The translations under genes and the position numbers were made by a program. This document shows, in pieces, positions 4,927-5,922 of a DNA stretch of 5,922 nucleotides. The DNA is from Nitrospiraceae bacterium (GTDB taxonomy: Bacteria > Nitrospirota > Nitrospiria > Nitrospirales > Nitrospiraceae). Under the pieces are notes generated by a model. That model ran no database searches and was not told where the DNA came from. It saw nothing but the letters and a program-made list of their open reading frames with translations. Position 1 is the stretch's first letter. Every line of letters begins with the position of its first letter. The stretch is from positions 1 through 5,922 of the forward strand of contig JAABQN010000133.1 in the NCBI GenBank assembly GCA_011391455.1. Reading direction: 5' to 3'.

Positions 4927-5922
4927 CTGGTTCGCTCCATCTCCACCACCTGGTTCGCTACTTCATTCGCCTGCGCATAGGCCAGGCGTAAGCTGTCACA
5001 TTCCTCTTGCACGCAAACCAGCGCATCCGGCGCGCATTCCGTCACGAACTCAAGAAACCGCTCGATCTTGAGGAGGAAAAAATCATACGACTGCGTGAGC
5101 GGGCGTGGCGACCGAAACCAGAAGGGTACAAACTCTGTCAGACAGATGCCCCGCTCCGCTAGGGCCAAACAAGTCTGTGGGAACATCTCTGCAAGGTCCC
5201 CTCCCCAATGGAGGATCTCGTGCGGCAGATAGGACGTGCGATACTGTGCTAGACCCGTCGCCTCCGCAGCCGTTTCCTTCCACTCCGGGCCAGCAATGGG
5301 AGCTTGCCCGGAAATGATTTGCGCGTAGCGTTCATAGTCGTCGTGCACCCGCTGCCGATCAGACTGGCACACCGGTTCCCGGACTGAGGCTGGACAAGAC
5401 GTCAATTTCACCGGCTGTTCTACCGCCATTCCTCTGGCCATCGTCTGCTGAACGAGGATGGAGAAACGCCGAATGGCCTCTGCATACTCCTCCACAATCA
5501 TCTCGATCGGTTTGGTGTCTACTTCAAGCGCCACAGCCCGGAGGCTACAGAGATTCGGATGGGCCAGAACCTGTTCAAGCAGGGTAAAGAGGATCGATGG
5601 AATCGGAGCGGCATGGGCGTCGATCCACTCAGGAAGCCCCCCTCCCCCCTGGGGCCCACCAACCGACTCATGGCAGGCCAACCCCGCGATGTGAATTTCT
5701 ACGACCCGCTCCAGCGGAAAATCGTCGAGGAATTCCCGAACGAACTGTTCAAGAGCTATCCGCCGGCAAGCGCCGGTATAGCGATAGACCGTCCAGAGAT
5801 GCCCGATATCGAGCACGAGGCCGCAGGGCGCCAATGTTGTGACGAGCCGGAAAAAATGAGGGATCGATATCGTGCCTGCGGAAAAGTATGTGAGCGGCGG
5901 CATCTCCAAGAGAAAGAGCGGC
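4923..5922 (-). CDS. DUF692/MNIO-type TIM-barrel protein with extra C-terminal helical region (5' end outside window)
   Basis: The frame is open to the right edge, giving 332 visible residues. A TTG at 5909 is internal, because the frame continues upstream as P-L-F-L-L-E. The first ~150 residues match the second half of the DUF692 (multinuclear iron-dependent oxidative enzyme) TIM barrel: CGLVLDIGHLW (D38, H41), FPLERVVEIHIAG (H77), WIDAHAAPI (D101, H103) and AVALEVDTKP (E133), all candidate metal ligands at family-like spacing. Where many members have LDxNN this one has LDIGH. After residue ~155 comes about 175 residues not part of the barrel: DYERYAQ, GLAQYRTSYLPHEILHWGGDLAEMFPQT and a long C-terminal helix. 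These vaguely recall the DUF2063-type partner proteins often encoded next to DUF692. Known members (MbnB, TglH) modify Cys or Asn of precursor peptides with a partner protein. Function here is not established. It overlaps dus by four bases. Confidence 0.8.
   Translation of the reverse strand, partial: PLFLLEMPPLTYFSAGTISIPHFFRLVTTLAPCGLVLDIGHLWTVYRYTGACRRIALEQFVREFLDDFPLERVVEIHIAGLACHESVGGPQGGGGLPEWIDAHAAPIPSILFTLLEQVLAHPNLCSLRAVALEVDTKPIEMIVEEYAEAIRRFSILVQQTMARGMAVEQPVKLTSCPASVREPVCQSDRQRVHDDYERYAQIISGQAPIAGPEWKETAAEATGLAQYRTSYLPHEILHWGGDLAEMFPQTCLALAERGICLTEFVPFWFRSPRPLTQSYDFFLLKIERFLEFVTECAPDALVCVQEECDSLRLAYAQANEVANQVVEMERTR

Noticed and set aside
5907..5909. TTG as the start of the DUF692 gene
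   Set aside because: The frame stays open to the window edge with family-like residues upstream, and about half of the expected barrel would be missing.

Overview
The window looks like chromosomal DNA of a Nitrospira-type bacterium (phylum Nitrospirota). This rests on moderate-to-high GC, a multiheme c-type cytochrome with paired-heme repeats, a tRNA-dihydrouridine synthase carrying an extra insert, and an intergenic palindromic repeat of a style I associate with Nitrospira genomes. The assignment is an inference from gene style; there is no rRNA or other marker in the window.

Layout: two genes run rightward and four run leftward, meeting at about 2080-2095. On the plus strand are the 3' end of a periplasmic multiheme cytochrome c (1-479) and, 40 bases later, a membrane-anchored TPR protein with a C-terminal peptidase-MA-like (gluzincin fold) domain (520-2079). 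The catalytic Glu of that domain's HExxH motif is replaced by Gln. A compact hairpin with a short T-run covers the two convergent stop codons. On the minus strand come a small secreted protein of unknown function (2095-2766) with its own leader region, then a 351-base gap dominated by a ~205-base imperfect palindrome (2856-3060), then a tightly packed cluster: a DUF692/MNIO-type TIM-barrel protein with an extra C-terminal helical region (4923 to the window edge, 5' end missing), a tRNA-dihydrouridine synthase (3754-4926) and a Maf nucleotide pyrophosphatase (3118-3750).

The three-gene cluster is almost certainly one transcript. The DUF692 stop and the dus start share an ATGA overlap, and dus and maf are three bases apart. 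Dus (tRNA modification) and Maf (hydrolysis of non-canonical or excess nucleotides) are housekeeping functions. The DUF692 protein is the member with the least predictable role, because its family includes iron-dependent enzymes that modify peptides. The cytochrome and the TPR/peptidase-like protein are both exported or membrane-tethered and may be co-transcribed, but nothing in the sequence links them mechanistically.

I see no tRNA or rRNA gene, CRISPR array, insertion-sequence transposase or phage gene. The best candidates for something out of the ordinary are the DUF692 two-domain protein, the long palindromic intergenic element, and the Gln-for-Glu swap in the peptidase-like domain.
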